Positions 26,427-39,774 are shown, counted from the stretch's first letter. The stretch: DNA of 60,000 nt from Acanthaster planci (GCF_001949145.1 NW_019091418.1:2435061-2495060), one strand, 5' to 3'. Notes: generated by a model not told the origin, from the letters alone. Translations and numbers: made by a program.

Positions 26427-29014
26427 CTGAAAATCTTTTCCAATATAAACAGACCTGTTAAATGGCATCCTCTCACACATACTTCAAATACATGTAATTC
26501 AAAAGGCACCATATTCAATTCCAAACCGACATGCACCAATAAAAATTGGATGAGGGTGCCGATTGCTCCGACTCAAATCCCAGCACTGACAAAATTTGCT
26601 TTGAGGTTACAACTGCTCTAACATACCCATTTCCAAACTGTGTTACAAAGTGAACGCATTTCCAAACTACACTAAGTGGCTCCATTGTGTCTGGTGCCAA
26701 ACTATTCATCCATTGCTGTGCTTTTGAAGATGCCGACTCTCTGTCTTTTCTGGCAGGTTTAGAGGAGACATGGGAAATTCCTCATTGTACCTTTAAGAGT
26801 TGGAGTCAATAAGGCTAGTGTTTGTGGTTGAATTTCACATGGATGCTGTTTATTGTATCAACTACTTCTACAAAGTTAAAGCACCACTTTTTTCTAAGGG
26901 TTAAGTTATAACTTAAAAGAAAAGAGGACCCGCTTAACAGTCAAATATGTGTTTATTATCATACTCATAACTAAAAACCCATGGTTACTAAATTAAGCCT
27001 GAATTCAACAAAAACAGACCTGACAACAGTGTTGGACATCTATTTATGCTTAATTCTTTTTTTATTGGAGTACTGGCCTTATCCTTGAAGCAGAAATGAG
27101 GTAAAACATTTGTGTGGGTTATTCAGTGAAGTAGCAGGTGGGACTGTACCAGATTGGGGAATTTTATGATTTCTAAAACAGTCAAAAATGAAATCAAAGT
27201 GGTCACAGACTATTTTACCAGGGGCAGTCCATTTAACAATATGTACCAATAATTTCACATTTTCAATAAGTTTTTCCAATTCCTCTATACTGTACCCTCA
27301 TAAGGGTACAATTTAGATTTCAATATGTTTGTTAAGAGGGTACATCTAAAATGTTCCCTTCCATTAGTGAGCTGCTTCACTTCAAATCTACAAGACATTA
27401 AATACTAGGCAGGAAGACTAACTGTATTTTTCACACTGTTTCACAACTATAAATGTCCTACTCACTACAGAATCACTCAAAATAGAGCATAAGTCTAGAT
27501 ACTGGACCAGGTTGGGTGATTTTGATGGGCGCTTGCATTGCGGCTGTAGGTTGTAAAAAAGAGACGACAACAAACACGAAGTCCACAGTAAAGCCAGAAG
27601 TGGTGCTTGGATCTACTTTTATGTTGCACCTTACACATGGAATTATCCTTGAGAGTGGTAGCCTATGTGCACATGTACACAGGAAAGTGGATTCATGACC
27701 AAAAACGAACTAACTAGTAATTAATGAGAACAATGACAACTGTAACTGACAGCATGGGGAACACCAAGATTCCTTTTATAATGAAGGATGAACGGAAAAA
27801 CTCGTCCTTTTGAAAATGACATCCTCACCATGTATATATACCTGTACTGTTTTTATAATTTTACTTCAAATATCTATTTTATTATACTTTAAATTGAAAG
27901 TACATCATGGAAAAAGTGAGTAAATACATACAAAACTGAAAAAAACAAGAATTTAAAATGTCAGGAACATATTCCACAAATTTCCTGAGAAAAAAATCAA
28001 ATGCCATGTCATTATATATGCGATTCTTAATATTCTTTTCAGTCTATATACACACACTTTGTACAATGTTTCGTCTGAAGACCAACATCTATTTTTATCT
28101 CAATTTGTATTTGGTGAAGATTGTAATGGTAGCATCTACGAGTACATGCAGTTGTTATCATTCTGAATTTACATGTAGATTTTGAAATAATTCTTATGCT
28201 ATTCACATTTATTCACTTCTGATGACTGCCACAGCATTTATTGATCTGCAAAACAGACTCCGATCCAATCATCTCTTTCAATGCGTTCCCATGGTAACCA
28301 CATTTACAGGTTCATCTGCAATACTTCCCAATTGTTGCTGATGCCTACAGCTTGTCAAATGCAAACAACAATGAGATAAGTCAAATCTGCATCTTTCAAT
28401 AGAGTCGTGGACACCAGAGGAAATGCCTCACTGTTTGGAGAAGAAATGGTCTATCTTGTATAAGGAGACGGCCAAAATCACTCTGAAAAGCTTGGGGGAT
28501 GTTGACCCTCTCCAAGGCAATTCCTCCAAGGAACCAGCAGAACAAGAATGGTGAGGGAAACGTAAATCAATGATGCCATTATCTACAGAGCTTTGTGGTG
28601 ATGACTGTGGCACATGCACTAAAGATGCCACTTCAGAAACCTAGCAAAAAGACAATGACTCGAGGGCACTTGCACCTTGCTGGTTTGCAATCTTTCGTCC
28701 ATGGAAAATTCATGCCTCAGGTCCATTCTGGTGTTCAAGAAACAAAAAAATGCTTCTGATGTCATAAGCATCAACAGAACCGGGTCCACAGAGCTTACCA
28801 AAAAATAAGTAAAGTCAGTGGCTGGCTATGAGCATCCACGTACTTCCAGTGGACTTTCGCTTTTCTGACAAAAGGCATAACTTGCCTATGGCTGATCATG
28901 GAGGAGGCTACTGAGTCCATAACATGTTATGGGTGGCCGTTACACATCATCTGGGAGAGCAGGCTGAGTCATTCCCAACCCACATTTGTCATTGCAAGTC
29001 ATGTCTTCAGCGGA

Positions 29015-29265
29015 GTCAAGTTAGCATAGTTGTTCTGTCTGCTTCTTCCACCTCTGCGGCCCAGGTTCGATTCCAAGTTCAATCCACACGAGCTTTCAGT
29101 CCGTACCTGATTCTACAAGTTTTACCCCCCGCCCACTAAAACTGTGATGCTTCTCATTGTCCTCTCTCTAAAGGTTTCCTCGGTTTTATGAGCTACAATA
29201 CCTTGAGAGCTGTTGAGAAGCCCTATATGGGTTCCATTACCAAAAATGTTCAGTAAAATATTAAA
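29015..29265 (+). mobile_element. tRNA-derived SINE with intact-looking A and B boxes
   Basis: An A-box-like TTAGCATAGTTG (29021) and a near-consensus B box GGTTCGATTCC (29064) are 43 bases apart, the spacing of the internal RNA polymerase III promoter in tRNA genes. The sequence between and around them does not fold into a normal tRNA. A unique body follows, ending in an A/T-rich tail. The 3' body matches a second locus at 39326-39510, which shows that this is a dispersed repeat and not a tRNA gene. Confidence 0.65.
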
Positions 29266-32200
29266 AACATATTTTGGTGTGTAGCCTCAGAACACAACTA
29301 GTCCTTTGTCCTCCATCTTGAATCATGTTCTAGATACTGTATTTAAAGGATAGGGTGGGAACCAATCTAAAAGTCAGTAACCTGACTTATTTTGGGGGAG
29401 GTATTATGCATTGTTGGGAGGTACATGTATTGTGCACTGATGTGTACAGAGAAGACATTGGTGGTTCATATTTAACTGGTAAGCATACATGTACATACTT
29501 ACACGCATTTATTAAACTTCTGCCAAGGAAATTTAGTCTGTAAGTTGCCAATCAGTTCTCAATAAACTTTCCACTTACTTTCACACCTTCTGCACATTCT
29601 ATCTAGTCTACAACTGAGTGCTGAAACAAGCAAGTATATGCTGAATCTCTGGCCAGCTTCATATTCCTGACAAAATTCAATCTTTACGATTGGTTTGTTC
29701 AAGAAGCCTTGTTACTGTGATACTTCACAATGGAGTATTAATCCCATTACGCCTTTGGTATCTGCCCGACACACATTGTAAGAATCCCCTTCGATCTCAG
29801 TACATGCATGAGTTTCATTGATTTGACTAATTAGGCAGAAGCACTTTGTATTGATACAAACGACTGAGATAACATGAGTGAGACATTCATATGCTTTGAT
29901 AGGAAGGCTGCAGTGAATTTTGAATAATACTAATTTCTTTATGCTGACCTCTGTACACCTTAAGTATATATACAGATGATATACAATTTCACATGTTCGT
30001 TTGCTGATAAATTTGGTCCAAATCATGCCTGACTTTTAAAAGTATTTTACTTTGTTTCAATATAGAACAAAAAACCTACACAACAAACAAAAACTGGTAG
30101 CAGTTTGAGGTTACGTTTGATTGATCAGTTCTTTTCTGTATACATGAATATGCAGCATTATCCTGTGCCAATTGATCTTTGTATAAAATCCAAATTTGCC
30201 AAGGAAATAATCAACCTGACATAATTTGGCCTGAACGTTACCAACATTTTTCAAAGGCAGAGCGAGTAAATAAACTGAGAATTTGTTGATGCTGGTAGTC
30301 TGGCTAACAAAGACTTGAACTCGATTACTTCATATTTATGCTTGCTATTTTTCTTCTTTAAATCAAGCTTTTGCCAGTGTCTACCAGAAAGTATGAGGAA
30401 ATCCTGAAATCTGCAGGTAGTTTACCCAGACAAGCAAACAGTCATCTCTGAAATTCGCATGAATGTCAAGAAAAGACAACAATGACGACAGCGCTGATCA
30501 ATAATCACAAGGTTATTGGAGCTAGGAAGAGAAGTACTTGGAGAGCTAGGTTAAGTGGTGGACTGGCGTCTGCCTTTCTCCGGCACGCAGCACAGTGATT
30601 TGACGGCAATGGAGTAGACAAAAACGAAACACTGGTATCTGAGAGTTTATGACTCCTTACAATGGAGCCATGCTGGGGTTGCACTCAAGCATGCTGGCAG
30701 CCTGTCTCGATTCATTCCGGCGTGACAATAATGCTGCTTGAGTTTTCAAATTCAAGGGCAAATTTGCCATCTTGGTTTGACTGGTCTTGGTTATCACAAG
30801 AGAGAAAACAAAGAAGCACAGAGGCAGGGGAAAAATTGCCATGAAGTGGCTATGAATATGCATCAATCACATCATATACAGTGTACATGTGTGTGTGAAT
30901 GAACAAAGTACCGAGTAAATAAAAGTCTGTTTATGCACTTTACCACATAACAACATCATCATTTGTTGCTCATCTCACAAGCACATTGTACACTAATAGA
31001 GTTTGATGAGGATTGTATGGCCAATCATACTTGAGCCACATACCCTGGCGACTGTTCACACCAACCAAGCAACTGTATTCTAGAACCATTCACTTCCAAT
31101 TGGTCTCCACAAATTAATTCAACACATCATAAGCACCTCACATGCATGTACCACTTGCAAAAGAAAGCTGGCACATGCTCTTTTAAAAGGATGGGACTCC
31201 ATTTACTGTAGTTAAACCAAAGACGGCAAAGAAACAAGCCTATATGGGACTACTGCAGAAATTTCTCATTCAGTACTCATAACATCCATTCACAACCACT
31301 TCAGACAAAAGACAAAAGACCATCATGCAGCCAGTCTTAAATGGTTAATAAAACAACGGCTTGCTATGCGCCATATCACGCAGTGTTTCAGACTGGTAAA
31401 GCACATTTTTATTCCCTTATTTATCAACGTATAAAAATCAATATACACTATGCATACGTATCTCCTGAGCATGAGTATAAGAATATAAGAATAACTGTCG
31501 GTGAAAATAAAAATCTCTCTGTGAGCACCGGGGATGGCTGTGCTCAATTTAACACATTTGCTCAGCCTGGAGAAATATTAATTTGGCGATACTGTCAGCT
31601 GTCATTTATACCTCGATCATTTTGTCTCTTCACAGATGAAAAGAAATACCAGTCCGAGAACGTGATGTTGAGATGAAAAGATAGCATCCTTGATAAGCCG
31701 ATGTTAGGAAAGTGTCAGCATGAATATATTTCTGTCCTTTGGATTATTACAGATCTTTTTTTTTTTCATTACTCCAACAGACCATCTAGACCATTCGATT
31801 GTGAAGAACATTACGAACAAAGCCCACTTGTGCAAACACAAAAGTAAGCACAGAAACTGGAAATTGAAAGACCCAGATGAGCCGCCCATTGCATGAGATG
31901 AAAACAATTCTGGGATGGCCATTCCAACAGTACTTGGCCTGGATTGTGTACCTACATGGACCAGTACATTGGTGTAGTGGGAACCAGCTGTACTTTTCGG
32001 CAATTTGTAACTGCATGTACTGACAAGTAAACCACATGCTGAAGAAAACAATTGAAGTGCTGTAAGCATATGCAACATGTTTCTACATGTATGTTCACTA
32101 TAAATCAGTGCACAGTAGATGCTTCTAAAAGTACATCTTAGGGGCACAATTTACATAGACGTACCTGGGAAAGAAGTGAATTTGATTATAAAACTCAAAT

Positions 32201-32469
32201 ATAAAAAAACAGATGTTTTCAGGTAATGGTATGACATTCACATGTATGCACTCCTGTCAGGCTCAATCACAAACAATGTTAAAATACCTGTACATGTATG
32301 TAAGGGGAAACGAGTGCGTCCCTTCCCCAATGGGCTATGTGTGACAAGGGTATAAGGAGCCTCTCCTTGGCATGCATGCACATGTAGTTGTACTCTACTT
32401 CAAATAGACTGTTGGGCTGTATTTTTTGCAGCAGAGAAATACCAGTGGGCTTACTGGTAGCTTAGAAAC

Positions 32470-32486
32470 TATATATATATATATAT
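32470..32486. repeat. Short AT microsatellite
   Basis: A run of alternating A and T, about 17 bp, flanked by ordinary sequence. Confidence 0.85.
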
Positions 32487-32618
32487 GTACAAAGCAAAAA
32501 GGGGCCACCGGCCAGACTGACATAAAAACACATTTTGTCTGTGAATGGTTCACCACTGATTTCTCCAAAGCACACACTTCCTCAGCAAAAGCCTCAAGTC
32601 AACCATTTTGCATTTATG

Positions 32619-32960
32619 TCAATCTCTTTCACCATTCTTGAGCATAAACTGCTTCCACTTTTTTACAGCTTTTTCGCAAGTCATAGACTTCCCACCTCTC
32701 ACATTTGCATAACAAGCCTTTACTCTCCTGACTAAATCCATAAGGATTACACAGCGAATCCAGGACTCACAAGTTCTAAGAATTCTTAAGGACATTCCTG
32801 TCATGTTACTTGCAATTTTCAAAGGCAAAAATACCTCCTTACAATTTGCAGCAGCTACAAGTAGATCCACTGCATAAACTAGGCTGTAAAGTGTTCCAGT
32901 AAGTTGAAATGGCTGGCTATTCACTTTTTGGATACTGCCTCTTGCTGGGCACAGAAGTGA
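32619..32960 (-). CDS. Exon-like open frame ending in a stop, unplaced
   Basis: A good acceptor (CCACTCACTTCTGTGCCCAG) opens a frame of more than 100 codons ending at TGA. It includes LTGTLYSLVYAVDLLVAAAN and later a Lys-rich end (CEKAVKKWKQFMLKNGERD). An internal consensus donor (ACTT|GTGAGT) lies in the middle, so a shorter exon is possible. The protein is plausible, helical and basic at the end, but unlike any family I recognise, and the phase does not fit the main chain. It could be a separate small gene, a terminal alternative exon or chance. Confidence 0.22.
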   Translation of the reverse strand, partial: SLLCPARGSIQKVNSQPFQLTGTLYSLVYAVDLLVAAANCKEVFLPLKIASNMTGMSLRILRTCESWIRCVILMDLVRRVKACYANVRGGKSMTCEKAVKKWKQFMLKNGERD

Positions 32961-33286
32961 GTGGTAAGCGGATATGCTGTTAACACCCGACTACACTTAT
33001 ACTGGCAACATCTGAAGAGGGCACACACTGAGATCAAGTTGAAGGTCAAATGTGTTAACCTCCACAGCAAAGCACTTGTGGGATGCTTCGGCCATCAAGA
33101 GTCTATCCTGAAACTGAGCGCTTAGTGAAGCGGCTAACGACAAAAAACTTTTTGCTTTACCTAATTTACACCAGACAGGTTTTCATTCTTGCTGAAGGAT
33201 GAGAAATGGCAGATTCTTAAGAAACTAATCTACTTCCCTCTGTTACTGTGGAACAAAACTGAATGACTAAAACTTACAAGATATCA

Positions 33287-33460
33287 GTCAAGTACAGTGT
33301 ACTACCCTTTATTTTCCCAAACACTTTACAATAATTCGCTCCTTGAATGTGCTGAATTTGATGAGTATTTCTAGACAGATTAATATCTGCACTATTATCA
33401 AATTCTGTACCCTTCCAAACCAAACTGAATACCGTGTGTTGGAGAGAGTTGTTAAATATG
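33287..33460 (-). CDS. Exon-like open frame, unplaced
   Basis: Within a minus-strand open stretch (33489-33274) an acceptor-like TCCAACACACGGTATTCAG and a strong donor ATATCTT|GTAAGT delimit a frame reading WKGTEFDNSADINLSRNTHQ and continuing to YLTDI. An ATG lies just upstream after an in-frame stop (33487-33485), so it could also be a first coding exon. It does not fit the phase between candidate exons 37093-36857 and 26426-26378. End positions are approximate. Confidence 0.2.
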
Positions 33461-35856
33461 AGATGTTCAGTAATTCTCACAACAGCCATTGATCACTTCT
33501 TCCGAATGACAGAATGATTTAAGATGCTCAGTCACTGAACGTGACAACGCCACTGCAGAAAACATGCATGTACTTACAGATTTTTTTTCTATAATGTCTT
33601 AATATGCAGGCAATGGATGCTTGCATCTAGCCATGGCTAATTCCACAGCATAACCAATGAACCCAAAATGGCACTGCACTACTACAGGGGTTGAATGTTA
33701 AGTTCCTCTAAGCCTCACAATTCAGCATTTGTACAATAAATGGGCACACTCGCTACTCCCCTTCCCACACCCCGTCATAAATTTCCCAGACAGACAATAT
33801 TAACATTTAATAGACTGAACAGTTGGCCTTTCATTTTCAATTGGCAAATAGTTCTCCATAACTTATTAATATTTTATCTGCAGACTCGACACACAATATA
33901 ATCAATTTCAAAATAGCTCAGTCTTTTAAAAAAAAATTAAGTGGGAAAAAAGGAACACCATCGTTCTTTTCGCAAGCAATAAAACCTTTCTTTTTCACTG
34001 CCTGAAGTCTTTCAACTTTAATCAAGTTCTGTTGCAATGTATACCAATGAACATCAGTGTCTTTTCATATATCTTATGCAAACTTGAGAGACCGATGCTT
34101 TTTGTAGAGGATTTGACATAGGCCTATTTCTCTTTTCTTGACTGCATACATGCACTTAAAGGAATGCTTACTACCTTCTCTTAGGATCTATAAATCGTAT
34201 GACGTTATGATAAATCACCTCTCCGAAGCAGTTTTTTTCTTGATGAGGACCACTTAGAAACCCCCACCCCAAATGCTGAAAAAGAGCAATTACAATAACA
34301 TACCGGTATCAACCTCTGGTCTAACTCTTATGCTCTATGCTTTACTACAGAATCTGCAATGTTCCCTGGGAATGAGGTACCCAGTGGGAACTGAAACCCC
34401 TGACATTTTGTAGCCAATAAATTTAGACCAATTTCATTTCAGACCAGCATGAGCCCCACTGTCAAGCATTCTCCTGAACATGTACACAAAGAAAAATACA
34501 CAACCCTATACCAACACAAGCCTATTACTGTGTTTGGATGACTCTGCAAGGGTTTGAAAGCAAATTTGGCTTGAAAACAAAACAATGGACAGAGATAGAA
34601 AAAGAGCAGAGGCACTCAAGATGATAACCATGAAATTTCTTTCCTTCATATCCATTCTGAGAACATTTAAAAGCAGATTATTTTCATACCTAATCTTATT
34701 ACTATCCGTAAGTCCAAACCATTCTTAAAAGCTCAATACCGGTAGGTGTGTGTTCATGATGCATACACTGGCAATGTTACACTCCTGTAAAGGGGAAGTT
34801 AACCAAAGCAGACATCCATTCCACCATGGGGCAATGCTACCATATTAATTACATGTACATGCAACTGAAGGCAGTCATTCACAAATTTTAAGTTGCCATT
34901 TGTAATACCTTTTTTCAACCTTGTTCCCCAGGCAACAATCCTTCTGGTTTCATTCATCCTCTTTTGTTAGTCTACTCTACCCAATGCTCTCACCAGTATT
35001 TTGAGTACAGATTAACAAGCTGTCTAAACACAGACTGTTTTTCAGGTGTGGACAAACACTTCATTGATTTGGACTCCATCAAATCCATAGCACAGCACAA
35101 TGCTTCTTATTTTGTTGAACCACCTGGCCTTAATTTGTTCTCTTTGATCCAATTTACTTTCAACTCTTTCCAATTTAAAAAAAAACTAAAAAAAAGCCCT
35201 TCCATATTTTCACACCATTTAAAAAACTAATTGCTCTCACAACCACAGCACTTAGCCGTTGTGATGAAGCTATGATTTGTAGACATTTTTGAGTGAATTA
35301 ATTAAAACAACCTGTCAAAACAACCATTTAGTGCAGAAAATGTGCAATGCCATTTTCAAATGATAATTTTTATTTCAATGAAACGAGCATACAAGACAAT
35401 GGTTGGGTTAGAGAACAGCTCTCGATGAACAGATCAAGCTGAAGTATGACAGAATGCTGGCAAAAGATGGAGGCAAGGTGTGTACAACCATGGACAGAAG
35501 GTTAATGACCTCGGTCTCCCGTACACCTAACCAGGCTCACATGCTGTCAGGACCATTATGCATACGGTACATGGTGCATTTGTGGTGCATTGTATGCATG
35601 TACAATGTGAGTCCACTCTCAGTTGTATAGTGGGTTTCAACAGCAACTACTGTAGTGGATTCACAAACTCTAGGTTCTGTGTGTGTAAAGAGATATTGAC
35701 AATCTGAGAATGCATGATTTTTTGCTTTTATCAAAATTCAGGTTGCAAGGATTGGTAGATTCTGAAAATCAACAAAAGGACTTGCTGGACTTGAAATGTT
35801 ATGTGCAAAGGATATGTGATGGGTTTGGATTTCAGCAGATTTCAGCAGCACAAGAC

Positions 35857-35906
35857 TCCTACAGGTAGTTAAATATGAAAATCCTACAGGTAGTTAAATA
35901 TGAAAA
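35857..35906. repeat. 25 bp tandem duplication
   Basis: TCCTACAGGTAGTTAAATAT followed by GAAAA is repeated exactly twice. Just before it (35831-35850) is a 10 bp near-duplication, TTCAGCAGAT/TTCAGCAGCA. Confidence 0.92.
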
Positions 35907-36856
35907 TGACTTGTCTTGGGTTAAAAGTTAAGTTTTGCCAAGGTTGAACAGGGACCTACCAGTTAACGATGGGCTGCTGATGTGGAATCATAATAAGAGG
36001 AGGGAGTGACACTGAAAAGTGCATTTACCTGTAGTGTTGGCTGGCTGTTTTCAGCCTCTTGCACACTGGGAGTATTCATTCAGATCCTATTATCTTCACA
36101 CCCACAGCATGTTAAGCTTGAATCTTGGGATGAATGGGGAAAAAGGGCCAATACCAATGATAACCCAGCAAGCTGAGTCACACCAGGCAGACTAGCATGT
36201 ATCATGCAGGCTGCTAACACTCAACAGCTGGTTTCCACAAAAACCACAGGTGTCTTTGTTTGCATGTTTGCATTGTTTGCAGCTTCTTAGAAAAATGAGG
36301 CAACAAAATAAAGCCAATGCCACAACAAGATCCTCATAAAGGGGACTTGGTCTCCCTCACTCTGTTTTGAAAGGAAGTGCATGAATGCAGCATGGACATG
36401 TACAGGATGCTAGCTTACAAAATGCTTTGCTATCAAAAAGTAAAGCCACATCAAATGATGAACTGGAATGAGCTCAGAAGGGGTGGAGTTGATGAGTCCC
36501 ATAGTTCCAGCTTAAAGGTATACATACATCTGACCTTAACATAAACACACCTACAATGTAAAATACTTCTGCAGGTTTGTATGCAATGTCTATTCTGAAT
36601 AGTACTGTGTCACTCGCAGAAAATCCAGGAAATAACAGTGACAGGTTTTTTAAAACAAATTGAAACTGAGGGCATTCCTTAAAGCAGTTTGTTGTTTACT
36701 AATCATGAGTAGCCACGGTAGCACCTATTAATTTATGCAGATGTACAGTCTCTTCAAAATCCAAAATTCATTCAAGGAATAGCGGGGCCTATCTAGTCAG
36801 GCTGAGCATATGCCTAGTGGGCTTTTTATCCATTTATTCTAGAAAGGTAAGTTTAC

Positions 36857-37093
36857 CTGGCGCATTCGGTGAGTTGGTGGCACACGAGTACCTCTCTGAT
36901 GCATTGTATCCATTAAAACTGGCGTCTTTGGATTGGACGTCATAGCATCAGGGCTATGCAAGTGGTACAGATCACAATGCCCACTGTGTGAGCACACCCA
37001 ACTATCTTTAGAAATTGGTATTTCAAAAGGGAGTGTCCATGGCCGAGTTGGAGTGAAACACATCGATGTCAAAGGAGTCAACTGGAATGATGT
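36857..37093 (-). CDS. Candidate 79-codon exon, Pro/Thr/His-rich segment
   Basis: A 237 bp frame (phase 0 to phase 0) with acceptor CAGCTGTGCTTCAG|ACA and donor CGCCAG|GTAAAC. It encodes 79 residues including TRPWTLPFEIPISKD, VCSHSGHCDLYHLHSPDAM and MHQRGTRVPPTHRMRQ. Cys and His are frequent, but their spacing does not match a zinc-finger pattern known to me. In the 5' part a second frame is also open and reads more like folded protein (VNRVISCASDIIPVDSFDID). It stops at a T run (37025-37028), and dropping one T would fuse it to the frame used here. The exon may therefore start further upstream than 37093 or carry a one-base indel. No family recognised. Confidence 0.45.
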
Positions 37094-39560
37094 CTGAAGC
37101 ACAGCTGATCACTCTGTTCACCAGGTTTTGCACTTTCTCATTGGTACAAGTACATCAAACTTGCAGAGTGAATACAAAGTTACATTATCAAATCTCTGCA
37201 TTCATATCACATGACAAGATGACAAGTTTGAAACCACATCAATAGCCTCTATGTGGTTGAGTGTGTACCCAGAATGCTCCAGTCGATCCTCACACACAGT
37301 TGATGAAATAAAACTAAACTTCCCTGCTGATGGTGCATGTTCTTGCCATCAACTAGTGGCCCATGAATAAATAACAGGAACAACACTTTCACACAGGTCA
37401 AGAATACTTGGCTACAGATTCTTATAAGTGAAGATACTTTTACATGCAGAGCTGTCCCCTTAGGTACACCAAGTGTACAGCAAAAACTCAGTAGTCTGTC
37501 CTGTTCGGATCTGAGTCACACCCTCCTTCAGTGGCCAAGTAAGTAGTGAGTGAGGAAAAACCAGGGTTGAACAAGACCTCCCATTTCTCCCCATGGAGTG
37601 ATATATGGACTGCCATCAACAGGGCTATAATCAATGAATTTCGCACCTGTCAATCAGAGCTGACAGGCCCACACACTTCAACTGACAAAGCCCATTGTGT
37701 TTGCTTTTAACAAGGTGGGAAAAAAACTGGGCCAAGCAATAAACCTCAAGACAACAAGGGAATTATTAAGAGACAAAACTGCCTCAACTTCATTTCACAT
37801 ATCACTAGGATCCTGTAAAGTATTTGGTCATACACAAAGGTGTCATAAACCCAAGGGGCCGGCAGGACAAACCCACAAGTTGGTCAGTCTCTTGCATGGT
37901 CAGATATTCTTTGGCCAGAGACTGGCAGATGTTAAGTCATTCTCTCTGTACCAGATACGGCGATAGTCTGTCTTTACAACTTCAGTACAGAGGTTGTTTT
38001 GTGTTTTCTTGTGAGCCGACCCAGAAGTTACCACAATCTCTTGTACTTATGGGACAGGCACGTTTCCTGTTTCAAAATAACAAGTGTTTTGGCACACCAC
38101 AATAATTGCCAAGAATTCAGAAAATTGTTACAAGCTGGTGAAGTGCCAATGTATAAGTGGGAATAGTGCAAATATCGGAAACATCTAATACTTTTTCTCA
38201 TGGATAGAACTTTTTTTCCCTTCCTTTTTTAATGTAAACATGTCAGATCGATTTGATATTTCTATTTCAGCTAGCCTACATGCACCAGTAGTTCTATGGC
38301 AAGTTGGAGGAATAAGACATTCCTTGTAACTAGAAATAGACTGACATCCTGTCAAACACCTTCTATGACAATGAAACGAACAAATCCCTTCACAGAAGTG
38401 GTTCCAGAACTTGAATATTTTTTTTATCCAGGTAAGAGAGTATTAGAACATACAAAACAATACTAGAAATATAAGTTATAACCAATGTCTCCTGTAAAAG
38501 ACCCTAAAAAGATTTTGATGGAAGAAAAAAACAACAGCTTTGTCTTCTTGGTCCTTAAAGAGGTTTTATCTGAACAATTAAACCATAGCTGCCAGATGGC
38601 TCCCCACTCAACTCTTGGAGTGTTTTCACAAGCACTAATCAGTATTGATTCAACCCTTATTATCATAAGCTTTGTGTAATTACAATTTAATTATCTGGAT
38701 ACCCTAGTGTTATGTAACAAGCAGGGCTTGCTAGTTTAGGCTGGCTTTGATTGTGTGCAGTGGGAACCATTAGTGGCTGTATACCAACAGGTCAGGCCAT
38801 GGACCTTCCAGTCAAAGCACACAGGAAAGGTTTGTGACCAGGCTATAGGTAGAAGCATCATAAGAATACAGCAAAGGATTTGGTTCTTGTAAAGGAAGTT
38901 TGCTGAGCATCATTGGTACAGCTTCCAGTGCAATTTGGCTCACTATTTGTTACCAATAGACCTAAGAATCAGATCATTTGTCTTTTGAAGAAGCAAAGAA
39001 TCTATAACCTCATTATCTCAGAACAGGCAAGATGATGGCTTGCTTTTGATAATCCATTTGCAAGTTGGTTAGCTGCTTTAAGCATGCAATTTAGGCTTCA
39101 ATAATCCTTTCTATTTGGTTTGAAAGGTGACAGGTGAAAGGTGAGTAACAACTTGAAGAGGTGCACCTCAGGGATATCTGCTGTAAAGTGTGAGAGAGAA
39201 TTTACCCGGGCTGAAATTGATCAGACAAGAACTTTTGGCCAGCATTTATTAAACAGGATTAAGGATTTAAAATCTCTCATCATTGGGCCTTGTATTCATG
39301 TTGAAAAAAATATGGAGACCATATCAGGTCCCTACCTGCTTTTCTTGATTTTATACAGCATATTCTTCTGGGGTTTTCATCCTACCACAAAATCTGTAAC
39401 TTCTTCTCATTGTCTCCTCTGTACAGGTTTCTTCAGGCTAACAAGCCACAGTGCCTAGGGCACTTTCTAAGAATCGGTGGTTCCATTACCAGAAATACCT
39501 AACAATAATATAAATCAAAGCTCGAAATCATAGAAAAATCTCAGAGTCAGCAGGTTTTAC
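37094..39560 (-). other. Proposed intron (2.5 kb)
   Basis: Holds the second SINE copy. A plus-strand frame near 38365-38434 (MKRTNPFTEVVPELEYFFYP) ends at a good donor (CCAG|GTAAGA), but that sequence is itself acceptor-like and no partner was found. Confidence 0.35.
39326..39510 (+). mobile_element. Second, 5'-truncated copy of the SINE
   Basis: Segments shared with 29090-29265 occur in the same order: TCAG.TCC.TACCTG, then CTTCTCATTGTC, then AGGTTTC, then GGTTCCATTACCA followed by AAAT. The tRNA-like head was not found here. Divergence is high, so both copies are old. Confidence 0.5.
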
Positions 39561-39653
39561 TGACAAGGGCAATGGTCCAGCGTGGCTATCAACACCTCCC
39601 TGACCAACTCCAGCCTGGAGATGATCATCAAACAAGCTCTTGTCTCGCTTCAC
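39561..39653 (-). CDS. Candidate 31-codon exon
   Basis: A very good acceptor (GGATTATCTTTCTTTTGATGCAG) is followed by 31 codons, with VKRDKSLFDDHLQAGVGQGG at the start. A weaker donor (TTGTCA|GTAAAA) closes it. If that donor is not used, the frame runs only ten codons further, to a stop at 39530-39528. Phase 0 to phase 0, compatible with the neighbouring candidates 40614-40582 and 37093-36857. Only this frame is open. The first half is charged and probably helical, and the second half is Gly/Pro-rich. Confidence 0.4.
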
Positions 39654-39774
39654 CTGCATCAAAAGAAAGATAATCCCCGCAAGTCAATCTCATCCACTTC
39701 CAGCCCAGGAACATCTGTAATCCAGTCTCGTCTTGCTGAGCAAAGACCACCGCCGTCTGCTAACTGCAAACCCT

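Larger units (their letters stand above)
26427..36856 (-). other. Proposed intron (10.4 kb)
   Basis: Contains the SINE at 29015, the AT run, the 25 bp tandem and the unplaced frames at 32619 and 33287. A minus-strand frame at 27279-27079 (VKLLVHIVKWTAPGKIVCDH) has no splice support. A 147-codon frame at 32147-31704 looks like chance. Confidence 0.35.

Noticed and set aside
29586-29627. 42 bp minus-strand exon-like segment with good acceptor and donor
   Set aside because: Too short to judge, and its phase does not fit between the flanking candidate exons.
31704-32147. 147-codon minus-strand frame
   Set aside because: Protein-like in places and preceded by acceptor-like sequence, but two overlapping frames are equally good and no consistent exon boundary could be set.
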